From positions 49,683-113,682 of the forward strand of contig CAYQDM010000011.1 of NCBI GenBank assembly GCA_964416305.1: DNA of 64,000 nt, read 5' to 3'. A program made the translations under genes and the position numbers. Shown here piece after piece: positions 24,785-33,949 of the stretch; within the stretch, counting starts at the first letter, position 1; each line of letters opens with the position of its first letter. Source of the DNA: Acidaminobacter sp964416305 (lineage in GTDB: Bacteria; Bacillota; Clostridia; Peptostreptococcales; Acidaminobacteraceae). Below the pieces are notes generated by a model, which made no database searches, was not told the origin of the DNA, and was given only the letters and a program-made list of their open reading frames with translations.

Positions 24785-27427
24785 ATGAGAAAATACGAAT
24801 TGGAACCGCATCAATTGACCAGAGCATGTGATTTAAATTGTCTGCCTTTTGAGACGACGGAGGAGCTTGAACCTTTAAAAGCCATAATGGGTCAGGATCG
24901 CGCTGTGGAAGCCGTTAAATTCGGACTCAAAATGAAGAGAAAAGGCTACAACATTTATGTAGGGGGGAGCTGGGGCACCGGAAGAAACAGCCTTGTCCGC
25001 CATCTCTCCGACGCGGCTGCCAAACTTAGAACGCCGCCAAAAGATTGGTTGTATGTCAACAATTTCAAGGTGGCTCGGACACCAATAGCCATTGGTCTCC
25101 CACCTGGTGAAGGAAAAGAATTTATTAAGAGCATGGGATTTATAATCAGTTTTCTCAAAAAGGAAATATCCAACGCCTTTTCCGGGAAAGATTATGAAAA
25201 TGACCGCGCTGGATTGCTTCAGGAGTACTCTGAAAATACTCAGGTCATCATAGATGAGCTCAATGAGATTGGTGAGAAATATGGCTTTCGTTTTGCGCAA
25301 AATGAACGGGGTCTGATCAGCATCCCGCTAAAAAATAATGAGCCTATGACTGAGGAAGAGTATAGAAATCTGACAGAAGAGGATTTTGAAAAGCTCAAAT
25401 CAGAGTCTGCGAGACTGAGCATTGAAACCTCAGACCTCTTCAACCGGCTGAGAGGGGCGGAAGAGCAGTTCCGCCAAAAAATGCTGGACCTTGACGCCAA
25501 GACTGGGAGAGGGATCGCGACCTTTCATCTGTCCGAGATGTTTGAGAAATATCGCGACAACGAAGCCATTGTGCAGTATCTGAATTTTCTGATTGATGAT
25601 ATTGTTGAGAATCTGGAAAGATTCAAGAATGATGGCGGCGAGGAACAGGCAACTGGACCTCTGGCGGCACTTATGCCAAGAAGCAGCGAGTCCTTTTTTG
25701 ACCGCTACGCCATCAACCAGTTTGTTAACAATGATGGTAAAGAGCACGCCCCGGTTGTTTTCGCGTCAAATCCGACATACTACAACTTGCTGGGCGGCAT
25801 CGAGTACAAAAATGAGCTCGGCGTTTTAAAGACGGACTTTACCATGATCAAGCCGGGCCTGCTGCACGAAGCCAACGGGGGTTATCTGATCGTTCTGGCA
25901 AAAGACATTTTGACTATGCCATACGCTTGGAAGGGCTTGATGAGAGCGCTGCTGGACGACGAGATCACCATTGAGTCACTGGGAAGCCAAATGGGCGCTA
26001 TAGTCTCAACGACCTTGAAGCCTCAGCCTATCCCGCTGGATATCAAGATCATTCTCATTGGAGATCAGTATACCTATCAGCTGCTGTATTATTATGATGA
26101 GGAATTCCGAAAGTTGTTTAAGGTCATGGCAGATTTTGATATTGAAATGGACCGGAATGAGGACAATATTGATAAAATCGCTCGGTTTATTGCAAAGCAT
26201 TGCCATGAAGACGGACTTAGACATTTCAGCAGGTGCGCGGTAGGACGAGTTATTGAGCAGAGTTCGAGACTGGCGGATGATCAAAATAAGCTGAGCTCCC
26301 ATCTGAATAAGCTTGTGGATTTGATTTATGAGTCAGACAGTTGGGCGGATGAGGACGGTTCAGAGCTCGTTGAGTCAAAGCACGTCGACATTGCGCTGGA
26401 AATGATTGAGAAGCGCAACAATAAAATCGAAGAAAAGGTCCTGGAGATGTTTGAGAATGGGGACTATTTACTTGATGTCTCCGGTGAAAAGATTGGCGAG
26501 ATCAATGGCTTGGCAGTCACCGGCTCTGGGCAGTATCAATTCGGGAAGCCAACCAAGATCACAGTTTCAACTTACCGTGGAAGAGCGGGGATCATCAATA
26601 TAGAACGTGAGGCTCGAACCAGCGGTGCAATCCATGATAAAGGGGTCATGATCATATCGGGTTACCTTGGTCACAAGTTCGCCCAGGACAAACCTTTGGC
26701 ACTGACGGCCAGTATCGTCTTTGAGCAGTTGTATTCGGGCATTGACGGCGATTCAGCCTCCAGTACAGAGCTGTATGCCCTGCTGTCCAGTTTGTCAGAA
26801 ATTCCAATACGTCAATCCATTGCCGTTACCGGCTCCGTCAACCAGCGAGGGGAAATTCAGCCTATTGGCGGGGTTAACGAGAAAATTCACGGTTACTTTA
26901 AGGTGTGCAAGCTGAAAGGCTTAAATGGTGAACAGGGCGTCATCATCCCTCACCAAAATGTCAAGAATCTGATGCTTTCAGAAGAAATCATTGATGCGGT
27001 CAAAGCCGGTTCATTCCACATCTATTCTGTTCATAACATTGATGAAGGTATTGAAATCTTGACGGGCATTCAAGCAGGCACCATGTTTCCGGATGGCTCT
27101 TATACTAAGGATTCCGTGTATGATCGCGTCAACCGGAAACTGCAGGAACTGATCAAGCCGTCACCGGCGGAGCTGGAGGCTCTGCGGCTCTCCAAAGCCA
27201 TGAGAGCAGAACTGGATGAAAAAGAAGGCTCAGAAAATGGGGAAGCCAGCAACCCGGTTAATGGCAATGATAATGGTATTGACAATGGCAACGAGAGCGG
27301 AATTGGAAAGGATGACAGCAGCGAGGACGGGGAAGATGACTCTGGACCAATTCCGGGTCAGCTGCCCATTGAGGAGCCTATGGAAGATGAAGACGAAGAG
27401 GGTGATGAGGACAGAACCTTAAAGTAA
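24785..27427 (+). CDS. Lon-like ATP-dependent protease (AAA_32/Lon_C type)
   Basis: The 880-aa protein resembles YcbZ/LonH-type proteases: an N-terminal AAA-like part, then a helical insert (about 130-240), and a C-terminal Lon peptidase domain. The Ser-Lys dyad is visible as GDSASSTELYALL near residue 660 and GGVNEKI near 702. The P-loop is degenerate (GGSWGTGRNSL), with Arg where Lys is usual. The last 75 residues are a low-complexity Asn/Gly/Asp/Glu tail. The start at 24785 follows AAGGAGG; the ATG at 24761 precedes that RBS. Confidence 0.88.
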   Translation: MRKYELEPHQLTRACDLNCLPFETTEELEPLKAIMGQDRAVEAVKFGLKMKRKGYNIYVGGSWGTGRNSLVRHLSDAAAKLRTPPKDWLYVNNFKVARTPIAIGLPPGEGKEFIKSMGFIISFLKKEISNAFSGKDYENDRAGLLQEYSENTQVIIDELNEIGEKYGFRFAQNERGLISIPLKNNEPMTEEEYRNLTEEDFEKLKSESARLSIETSDLFNRLRGAEEQFRQKMLDLDAKTGRGIATFHLSEMFEKYRDNEAIVQYLNFLIDDIVENLERFKNDGGEEQATGPLAALMPRSSESFFDRYAINQFVNNDGKEHAPVVFASNPTYYNLLGGIEYKNELGVLKTDFTMIKPGLLHEANGGYLIVLAKDILTMPYAWKGLMRALLDDEITIESLGSQMGAIVSTTLKPQPIPLDIKIILIGDQYTYQLLYYYDEEFRKLFKVMADFDIEMDRNEDNIDKIARFIAKHCHEDGLRHFSRCAVGRVIEQSSRLADDQNKLSSHLNKLVDLIYESDSWADEDGSELVESKHVDIALEMIEKRNNKIEEKVLEMFENGDYLLDVSGEKIGEINGLAVTGSGQYQFGKPTKITVSTYRGRAGIINIEREARTSGAIHDKGVMIISGYLGHKFAQDKPLALTASIVFEQLYSGIDGDSASSTELYALLSSLSEIPIRQSIAVTGSVNQRGEIQPIGGVNEKIHGYFKVCKLKGLNGEQGVIIPHQNVKNLMLSEEIIDAVKAGSFHIYSVHNIDEGIEILTGIQAGTMFPDGSYTKDSVYDRVNRKLQELIKPSPAELEALRLSKAMRAELDEKEGSENGEASNPVNGNDNGIDNGNESGIGKDDSSEDGEDDSGPIPGQLPIEEPMEDEDEEGDEDRTLK

Positions 27428-27484
27428 AATTTGGCCGATTGTAGGATGGAAGTTCAAAACGTGGCATTTGAACGCCTCAAAAAT

Positions 27485-27532
27485 AAACAGCCGAGGAAAT
27501 AGGTGCAATTAACCCATTTCTTCGGCTGTTTT
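27485..27532. terminator. Bidirectional terminator between convergent genes
   Basis: AAACAGCCGAGGAAATAGGT pairs with ACCCATTTCTTCGGCTGTTT with one bulge. A T tract follows on the plus strand and an A-rich flank lies on the other side, so it can end both the Lon-like gene and the minus-strand gene. Confidence 0.88.
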
Positions 27533-27538
27533 GTGTTC

Positions 27539-28135
27539 CTACTTGCCCTTTAAATCCGCGTTCGGCGTCCGGATGATCCTATGCTCCGTGATCAGATAGT
27601 CCAGTGGAATGTCATGGGGCTCGACAGGGATCTGCCCATTTGGAACGATCTGAAGATCATAGGCTATGCCGCAGACGATACATTCTGTACGGACATGTGG
27701 AAGGAGCTTGTCATAATAACCGGCGCCATAGCCAATCCGGTTGCCGAGGACGTCGAAAACAACACCTGGGGACAAAATTAAATCCAGATCTATGGGTTCG
27801 ATATCCGGCTGACGATCTTTAGGCGGCTCAAGTATGCCGAAAGAGGATCGGACCAAGTCGTCGAAAGATTTTATTGAATATAAATCCAATCGGTCCGCCT
27901 TTTTGTTGACTCTGGGAACCACAGGTGTTATGCCGATTTTCCATAAGTGCTCAATTATGCCCGAAGTACGGACTTCGTCTTTGAAATCCATGAAGATCAT
28001 GACGGTTTTGGCGTTGTCGAGAAGCGGGGTGTGGATGAGCTGGTCGAGTATTTGAGCGCTTTTAGCGTCAAGCTCTTCTTCAGAAAGACTGCCTCGACGC
28101 GCAAGAATATCCGCGCGCAGTGTTTGTTTATCCAT
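27539..28135 (-). CDS. 5-formyltetrahydrofolate cyclo-ligase
   Basis: This 198-aa enzyme uses ATP to convert 5-formyl-THF to 5,10-methenyl-THF, returning folate to the one-carbon pool. Signatures are RADILARRGSLS at the N-terminus, VPRVNKKADRLDLY near residue 74, and the ATP-binding GNRIGYGAGYYDKLL near 131. The ATG at 28135 has AGGAGG upstream on the minus strand; the extension to 28195 does not. Confidence 0.92.
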   Translation of the reverse strand: MDKQTLRADILARRGSLSEEELDAKSAQILDQLIHTPLLDNAKTVMIFMDFKDEVRTSGIIEHLWKIGITPVVPRVNKKADRLDLYSIKSFDDLVRSSFGILEPPKDRQPDIEPIDLDLILSPGVVFDVLGNRIGYGAGYYDKLLPHVRTECIVCGIAYDLQIVPNGQIPVEPHDIPLDYLITEHRIIRTPNADLKGK

Positions 28136-28350
28136 GGGAATCCTCCTCAATTGTATGTCTAACTCCATCATAGGCAATCCCTGATGAATTGGCAAGGGTT
28201 GACTTTTGTTGATTTCTATTTAGGGGGGTGTCATTGAACTGTAACCTCGGCTTCATATGGTTTTTTTGAATGTTCGCTTTTCTTATGACTGTGATTAAGA
28301 TAGAATGGTAGTGATGTGAAAGTGAAAGAGAGTATTTAAAGTATTTATTG

Positions 28351-28382
28351 GCGTCTATGCGTCTATGCGTTTACGCGTCTTA
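28351..28382. repeat. 8-bp tandem repeat upstream of ftsE
   Basis: Four 8-bp units: GCGTCTAT twice, then GCGTTTAC and GCGTCTTA, ending directly at the ftsE ribosome binding site region. Confidence 0.75.
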
Positions 28383-28397
28383 GAGGAGTGATGAACC

Positions 28398-29120
28398 ATG
28401 CATTTTGCGGATCGCTTGCCGGAAGATCTTCCGCAGATTCGCCTGGAAGGTGTCACGGTCCGTTTTGATAATGGACACGAGGCGCTGAAGGACATTGATT
28501 TGGATGTCCAAAAGGGAGAGTTTATTTTCGTCGTTGGCCCATCAGGCGCCGGTAAATCGACGTTTATCAAGCTGTTATTGAAGGAATATGACGCGACAGC
28601 CGGTAAAATTTATGTCTGCGGGCAAAAAGTTTCCAATATGCACCGAAGGAAGGTGCCATTTTTGAGACGTCAGCTTGGCGTGGTGTTTCAGGATTTCAGG
28701 CTGCTGCCCAACAAGACGGTGTATGAGAATGTCGCGTTTGCCATGGAAATAATTGAAGCCAAAGATCGGGATATCCGAAGGCAGGTGCCTATGATCCTCA
28801 GTATTGTGGGACTGGCTGACAAGCACAAGCTATATCCGCATCAATTATCCGGTGGCGAGCAGCAGCGCGTTTCCATTGCGCGGGCCATGATCAACAATCC
28901 ACCCATACTCATAGCGGACGAGCCAACGGGGAACCTGGATCCGGACACCTCCTGGGAAATCATGAAACTGCTCAGGCAGATCAACCAGAGGGGAACGACC
29001 ATCCTCATGGCAACTCACGACAAGAATATCGTTGATGTCATGCAGCAGCGCGTTATTGCGCTAAACAACGGCGTGATCATCAGGGATGAGTTGGGAGGTT
29101 GTTACGGCTGTGAAGATTAG
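28398..29120 (+). CDS. ftsE: Cell-division ATP-binding protein FtsE
   Basis: This 240-aa ABC ATPase has Walker A GPSGAGKST near residue 48, the signature LSGGEQQR near 150, Walker B ILIADEPTGNLDP near 171 and an H-loop. FtsE works with FtsX at the division site or sidewall to activate peptidoglycan hydrolases. The ATG at 28398 has GAGGAG 9 nt upstream. The ftsX start overlaps its end by 11 nt. An N-terminal extension of about 12 residues precedes the usual start of the fold. Confidence 0.95.
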   Translation: MHFADRLPEDLPQIRLEGVTVRFDNGHEALKDIDLDVQKGEFIFVVGPSGAGKSTFIKLLLKEYDATAGKIYVCGQKVSNMHRRKVPFLRRQLGVVFQDFRLLPNKTVYENVAFAMEIIEAKDRDIRRQVPMILSIVGLADKHKLYPHQLSGGEQQRVSIARAMINNPPILIADEPTGNLDPDTSWEIMKLLRQINQRGTTILMATHDKNIVDVMQQRVIALNNGVIIRDELGGCYGCED

Positions 29121-30006
29121 GTCGATACGTTATACGCTTAAAGAAAGCATGAAAAATTTATGGAGAAACCGGATGATGAGTCTGGCGTCCTTGTCTTCGG
29201 TGGCCGCGACGCTCCTGATCCTTGGGATTATCTTTATTTTGATCGTCAATATCAATTCGCTCGCACAGGGCGCGAAGGAGCAGTTCGATACCATTCAGGT
29301 CTATCTCAGTGATGGATTGGAAACGTCCAGGATTGAAACCATCGGCCAGGAAATCTTTGCGCTGGAAGGCGTGCGGGAAGTCACCTATGAAACCAAAGAA
29401 GATGCCATGGGGAAAATGAAAGAGCAGTGGCAGGAAAACGGCTATCTGCTGGACGGCCTCGAGTCGAATCCGCTTCCGGACAGCTTTATCATCACGCTGA
29501 ATGACATAGGCTTCGCGAATTATGTGGTGCGGAATGTTGAGAAGTTCGAGGGCGTAGAAGAGGTAAAATATTATCAGGAAATCATCGAGCGGATGATGAA
29601 TATCGCGGATATGATTCGAACGGTGGGGCTGGCGGTCATGTTTACGCTGGTGGCACTCAGCACATTCATCATTAACAATACGGTTAAACTGGCGGTCAAC
29701 GCACGACGCCGGGAGATCAACATCATGAAGTATGTGGGAGCGACAAACTGGTTTGTCCGGTGGCCGTTTCTCGTGGAAGGCACCATTCTCGGACTGATAG
29801 GTGCGCTGATTTCGGCGGGGGTGATTTACGCCCTCTATCAGTATCTGCACACAATACTGAGCAGCCAGTTCTATGTATTGATTGCCGCTTATCTCGTCAG
29901 TGTTGAATCGGTCATGAGGGATATTCTGATTTTGTTTATTGTGATTGGTTCGGGAATTGGAATTTTGGGCAGTATATTGTCCATGAAAAAATATCTGGAT
30001 GTTTGA
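29110..30006 (+). CDS. ftsX: Cell-division permease-like protein FtsX
   Basis: The 298-aa protein has the FtsX layout: cytoplasmic N-terminus (RYTLKESMKNLWRN), first membrane helix near residues 24-46, a large extracellular loop (50-165), then three more helices. It is not a transporter but relays FtsE ATPase activity to murein hydrolases outside. The GTG at 29110 is chosen for the GGGAGG 9 nt upstream. The secreted M23 peptidase that follows is the likely partner. Confidence 0.94.
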   Translation: MKIRSIRYTLKESMKNLWRNRMMSLASLSSVAATLLILGIIFILIVNINSLAQGAKEQFDTIQVYLSDGLETSRIETIGQEIFALEGVREVTYETKEDAMGKMKEQWQENGYLLDGLESNPLPDSFIITLNDIGFANYVVRNVEKFEGVEEVKYYQEIIERMMNIADMIRTVGLAVMFTLVALSTFIINNTVKLAVNARRREINIMKYVGATNWFVRWPFLVEGTILGLIGALISAGVIYALYQYLHTILSSQFYVLIAAYLVSVESVMRDILILFIVIGSGIGILGSILSMKKYLDV

Positions 30007-30027
30007 TGCGCGCTTGAAGATTTTTTT

Positions 30028-30056
30028 GCCGATGGTGGGTTGAAGTGACCATCGGC
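30028..30056. repeat. Inverted repeat with GCCGATGGT arms
   Basis: GCCGATGGT and ACCATCGGC separated by 11 nt between ftsX and the M23 peptidase gene. No T tract follows on the plus strand, so it is not an obvious terminator. The same arms form the terminator at 3659 and the repeat at 40328. Confidence 0.75.
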
Positions 30057-30089
30057 TCAAAAATCCTTTCGCTGAAAGGAGGTCACCCC

Positions 30090-31223
30090 TTGAAGAAGTG
30101 GATCGCCGTCCTGCTTGCCGTGGCGCTGGTATTTGGCGCGGTTGGCTCGGAGAGCTGGGCAAGCAGCCAGGATCTGAAGAAGTATCAGGAGCAGCTTAAA
30201 AAGCTTCAGTCTGACATGAAAAGAATTGATGAACAACAGCGAAAACTGACCAGCAATCAGAAATCTGTGGTGAAGAAGATAGGCAGTATTGAGGACAGCA
30301 TCCGTTCGGTTGAAGCTGAGATGGAGAGCATCGCAGAACAGATCGAGATGACGGAAGGCACCTTGAACACCACCATGATGGAGCTGGCGAACGCGGAATC
30401 CAAGATCGTCGAAAAGAAGGACACGCTTAACCAGCGCCTCCGCGTCATGTATAAAACCGGCCATGTCGGTTATCTTGAAGTGCTGCTGGGTTCTTTTAAT
30501 TTTGAAGACATGCTGAGCCGTATGGACATGCTTCAGAAAATTTATGAGCATGACACAACGCTGCTTGAATACATGCAGCAGCAGAGGGATCTGGTCGAGG
30601 AGAAAAAGAAATCTCTCGAGGAGCAGAAAGCTTCTCTGGTATCCTTGAAAGCCAATTTATCCAGCAAGCAAGTGAAACTCTCCAGCGATCTTGTCAGTTT
30701 GGATGCCGAGCAGAAGAATTTGAAGAAGGATATCAAGGCACTGGAAGCTCAGGAAGACAGGTTAAACGAGGACGCAAAGAAAATTACCAGCTTGATCGCC
30801 AGTCTCAAGACCAATGAGAAGTATGTCGGCGGCAAGATGATGTTCCCAACACCGGGGTATACGCGGATCACGTCGCCATTTGGCAATCGTCTGCACCCGG
30901 TATACAAAACTTACAAGATGCATACGGGTATTGATATCGCGGCGCCTTCAGGGGCAAAAATAGTCGCGGCTTTGGATGGAACGGTCATCTACTCGGATTG
31001 GTTTGGCGGGTATGGCAAAGTTATAATGATCGATCATGGCGGCGGCATTGTGACACTCTATGCCCACTGTTCTTCCTTATCTGTGAAGTCAGGGACGAAG
31101 GTCACCAAAGGTCAAACTGTGGCGAAAGTTGGAACCACGGGCGTTTCAACCGGCGCGCACTTGCATTTTGAAGTGCGCCAGAACGGAAAATATGTCAATC
31201 CGGTCCCGTGGGTGTCCAAATAG
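30090..31223 (+). CDS. Secreted murein hydrolase activator / M23 peptidase (EnvC-like)
   Basis: The 377-aa protein starts at a TTG preceded by AAAGGAGG. It has a signal peptide (KKWIAVLLAVALVFGAVG), a long coiled coil (residues about 25-255), and a C-terminal M23/LytM domain. Zinc ligands are complete: HTGIDIAAP near residue 278 and HLHFE near 358, so it may be an active endopeptidase rather than a degenerate activator. Coiled coil plus LytM after ftsEX is the classical EnvC/PcsB-like partner of FtsX. Confidence 0.92.
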   Translation: MKKWIAVLLAVALVFGAVGSESWASSQDLKKYQEQLKKLQSDMKRIDEQQRKLTSNQKSVVKKIGSIEDSIRSVEAEMESIAEQIEMTEGTLNTTMMELANAESKIVEKKDTLNQRLRVMYKTGHVGYLEVLLGSFNFEDMLSRMDMLQKIYEHDTTLLEYMQQQRDLVEEKKKSLEEQKASLVSLKANLSSKQVKLSSDLVSLDAEQKNLKKDIKALEAQEDRLNEDAKKITSLIASLKTNEKYVGGKMMFPTPGYTRITSPFGNRLHPVYKTYKMHTGIDIAAPSGAKIVAALDGTVIYSDWFGGYGKVIMIDHGGGIVTLYAHCSSLSVKSGTKVTKGQTVAKVGTTGVSTGAHLHFEVRQNGKYVNPVPWVSK

Positions 31224-31267
31224 CCCGGTGAGGATTTACACAATAGACAACCATAGGATGTGGTCAA

Positions 31268-32494
31268 TTGAAAAAGCGAAGCGTGGTACTGCTTTGTTTG
31301 TTTATGATGATTCTCAGTTCGGTCGGGACCTTTTTTGTGAGCAATCTTCTGCAGCTGCGAATTGGGGACAAGATTATAATGTCAAAGGCGGACCTCGAGT
31401 ATTATCAGGCGCTGGATCAGCGCTACAGCAAAGTCGAAGAGTTGAAAGGTTACATCGATCAGTATTTTTATAAGGATGTCGCAGACGTGGATTTTGAGGA
31501 TGGCTTGTTGAAAGGTCTGTTTTCATCTCTTGAAGATCCCTACTCCATTTACATGAATGCTTCGGAGTATGACAACTTCAATATATCCACAACAGGTGAA
31601 TACGGTGGGATTGGCGTTGTGGTCAGCCCGAACGAGAATGGCTATATTGAAGTGGTTTCGCCAATAGAGGACACGCCTGCTGAGAAGGCCGGCGTCAAAT
31701 CCGGCGATATTATCCTGACTGTGGACGATACAGACGTGGATATGGACATGTATGAAGAGGCGGTCAGCATGATTCGCGGCAAACCAGGCGAGGCAGTCAA
31801 ACTGACGATTCGTCGGGTGGGTGTCTCTGAAATCCTGGAGTTTGTAATTGTAAGAGAACAAATCAAAGTGCAGGTCGTGAAGACGGAAGTTCTCGAGGAT
31901 CAGATTGGCTATTTGAGACTGACTTCTTTTGACGAGGACGCGTATAAGGAATTCAAAACTGAATTGTCCGATTTGCAGCGACAAAACATTAAGGGCTTGA
32001 TCCTTGACCTGCGTGGAAATCCAGGCGGATCTCTCACGGAATGTACCCAGATCGCGGACTATCTGCTGGGTGAGCAAGTGATTGTTTATATGGAGGACCG
32101 TGCCGGCGAAAAAACCTATTACAGGTCAGACAAAAATAAAGTGGACTTGCCGTTAGTGGTGCTTGTCGACGGCGGTTCTGCCAGCGCTTCGGAGATATTG
32201 ACAGGTGCTGTTCAGGATGAAGAAGCAGGTGTGGTGATTGGTACGCAGACCTTTGGCAAAGGCCTGGTCCAGTCGGTAATCGAGCTTCGCGACGACACGG
32301 CGTTCAAATTGACGACGTCCCAGTATTTTACCCCGGACGGTACCAACATCCACAAGGTTGGCATCACTCCGGATATCGTCATTGAGCCTTCGGAGGATGA
32401 AACCTTGGATGTTCAGCTCGACAAAGCGGTTGAGGTTATCAAAGCGTCAATTCAGGAGTCTGTCAATTCAACGGTTCAGGGGGCCTCGAATTGA
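31268..32494 (+). CDS. S41 C-terminal processing peptidase
   Basis: The 408-aa protein has an N-terminal anchor (residues 4-26), a PDZ domain (near 97-185), and the S41 peptidase with catalytic Ser in DGGSASASEIL near 302 and Lys in FGKGLVQS near 328. CtpA/CtpB-type enzymes trim exported proteins. The TTG start has only a weak RBS. It follows the M23 gene, a common clostridial order, and overlaps the next gene by 4 nt. Confidence 0.92.
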   Translation: MKKRSVVLLCLFMMILSSVGTFFVSNLLQLRIGDKIIMSKADLEYYQALDQRYSKVEELKGYIDQYFYKDVADVDFEDGLLKGLFSSLEDPYSIYMNASEYDNFNISTTGEYGGIGVVVSPNENGYIEVVSPIEDTPAEKAGVKSGDIILTVDDTDVDMDMYEEAVSMIRGKPGEAVKLTIRRVGVSEILEFVIVREQIKVQVVKTEVLEDQIGYLRLTSFDEDAYKEFKTELSDLQRQNIKGLILDLRGNPGGSLTECTQIADYLLGEQVIVYMEDRAGEKTYYRSDKNKVDLPLVVLVDGGSASASEILTGAVQDEEAGVVIGTQTFGKGLVQSVIELRDDTAFKLTTSQYFTPDGTNIHKVGITPDIVIEPSEDETLDVQLDKAVEVIKASIQESVNSTVQGASN

Positions 32495-33603
32495 AAAAAC
32501 ATTTGCTTCGCGTCATGCATCTTGAGTGGTTGCCAGTTCTGTTTATTGCATTGGTTCTGTTCAAATTGATCGAGAATTATGTCAGCGTCTGGTCGTTTGT
32601 TAAGCTGCTTGTCGGACTTTTAATGCCGTTTGTGTGGGGCTTTGGAATCGCATATATTCTCAATCCGCTGATGAAAAGTCTTGAGAGATACTTGCGCTTT
32701 CCGAGGACCTTGAGTCTTGCAGCGACATACGTTTTTGCGATCTGGGTAGTGTACCTGGCAATGACGGGCATTGTACCGAGTATTGCTGCAAGTATTCGGG
32801 ATATCATCGACAACGGTCCGACTTATCTTGAATCCCTCAGGAATTTTCTGCTGAATGCCTCCGCGCGCATTGAAAGCTTCGAGGCGTTCGATCTCGAGAA
32901 ATTTTTGGAACGCTGGAGTCTCGACAATATGCTGGGGACGATCAGCGAAAACCTGGACACGGCAATCAGCGCCATGTTCTTTGGGGTGCTTGGATTTGCG
33001 AACAGCATTTTTAAGTTTGCGATTGGATTGATCCTTTCAATTTACATGCTGAAGGATAAGGAAAAGTTCATTTCCAGCATCAAGAAGTCGATTTATGCGC
33101 ACTTTGACCGGGAGACTGCGGATGGGCTCTGCGGATTGGTTTTCGAAAGTGACCGCATGTTCACGAAGTTTATTATTGGAAAGATCATCGATTCACTGAT
33201 TATAGGCGTCATTGCTTACTTTGGTTTTGTTTTCATGGACATACGTTACCCAATCCTGCTCGCGCTGATCGTTGGGGTGACGAACATGATCCCTTACTTC
33301 GGACCATTTATTGGGGCGGTGCCCGCGGTTCTGATCACACTCTTCTACAGCCCGATCCAGTCGTTGTGGGTGCTGCTGTTCATCTTTGTTCTCCAGCAGT
33401 TTGACGGGTACATTCTGGGACCGAAGATCCTTGGAGATTCAGTGGGGGTCAAACCGTTCATGATCATTTTGGCGATTTTGCTGGGCGGCGGCCTGTTTGG
33501 GCTATTGGGAATGTTCCTGGCAGTGCCGACGGCAGCGGTCATAAGAAATTATTACCGGCGACATGTGGATCGTCGGCTTGAGGAAAAGGGCATTGTGATT
33601 TAG
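32491..33603 (+). CDS. AI-2E family permease-like membrane protein
   Basis: This 370-aa protein has the AI-2E/YdiK/PerM pattern: paired N-terminal helices, a polar segment (near residues 95-155), then helices with GVTNMIPYFGPFIGAVPA near 260 and QQFDGYILGPKILGDSVGV near 305. Members include the AI-2 exporter TqsA and Na+/H+ antiporter-like proteins; substrate here is unknown. The TTG start overlaps the S41 stop. A terminator follows at 33718. Confidence 0.9.
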   Translation: MKKHLLRVMHLEWLPVLFIALVLFKLIENYVSVWSFVKLLVGLLMPFVWGFGIAYILNPLMKSLERYLRFPRTLSLAATYVFAIWVVYLAMTGIVPSIAASIRDIIDNGPTYLESLRNFLLNASARIESFEAFDLEKFLERWSLDNMLGTISENLDTAISAMFFGVLGFANSIFKFAIGLILSIYMLKDKEKFISSIKKSIYAHFDRETADGLCGLVFESDRMFTKFIIGKIIDSLIIGVIAYFGFVFMDIRYPILLALIVGVTNMIPYFGPFIGAVPAVLITLFYSPIQSLWVLLFIFVLQQFDGYILGPKILGDSVGVKPFMIILAILLGGGLFGLLGMFLAVPTAAVIRNYYRRHVDRRLEEKGIVI

Positions 33604-33717
33604 TATATTGTTCTTGAAATTTCTGTGCAAAAGAACGTAAAACCTGCTGGCAATATTCAGGCTTATAATTCGTTTATTATTGCTCAGTTATTTACGGAAT
33701 ATACTACTTGTGGTTGT

Positions 33718-33743
33718 GACCCCGGCGTGCGCCGGGGTCTTTT
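33718..33743 (+). terminator. Terminator after the AI-2E family gene
   Basis: Perfect 10-bp arms GACCCCGGCG and CGCCGGGGTC around 2 nt, followed by TTTT. Confidence 0.85.
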
Positions 33744-33797
33744 CTGTCTTTTCAGTGGTCAAAGGCAGATGTTGAGAAACGTTATCGCAAGCTCTGG

Positions 33798-33869
33798 CAC
33801 CGAACTGAAAACTGTCCGCGTCACCAGGTTGAAACTTGTCCGCGTCACCAAACTGAAACTTGTCCGCGT
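33798..33869. repeat. 24-bp tandem repeat, three units
   Basis: Three 24-bp units starting CACC and ending TTGTCCGCGT or CTGTCCGCGT, at 33798, 33822 and 33846. The array is introduced by AAGCTCTGGCACCGAA, nearly the same phrase as at the 24-bp array before the ferredoxin-tmk gene (42485). Confidence 0.88.
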
Positions 33870-33881
33870 TGCTTACATTGA

Positions 33882-33911
33882 TTGACGGGGTATAGATTAG
33901 AAGAGTATAAT
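33882..33911 (+). promoter_or_regulatory. Probable sigma-A promoter of uvrBA
   Basis: TTGACG, 18-nt spacer and TATAAT, 39 nt before the uvrB start. No obvious LexA box was seen. Confidence 0.7.
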
Positions 33912-33949
33912 GAATAGAGAACAAACGTTTGGGGAATAGAGGTGATCGC

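Noticed and set aside
30028..30056. Terminator between ftsX and the M23 peptidase gene
   Set aside because: Inverted repeat present but followed by TCAAAAA rather than a T tract; read-through is more likely.
33625..33885. 86-aa frame between the AI-2E gene and uvrB
   Set aside because: Spans a terminator and a tandem repeat, and has no RBS.
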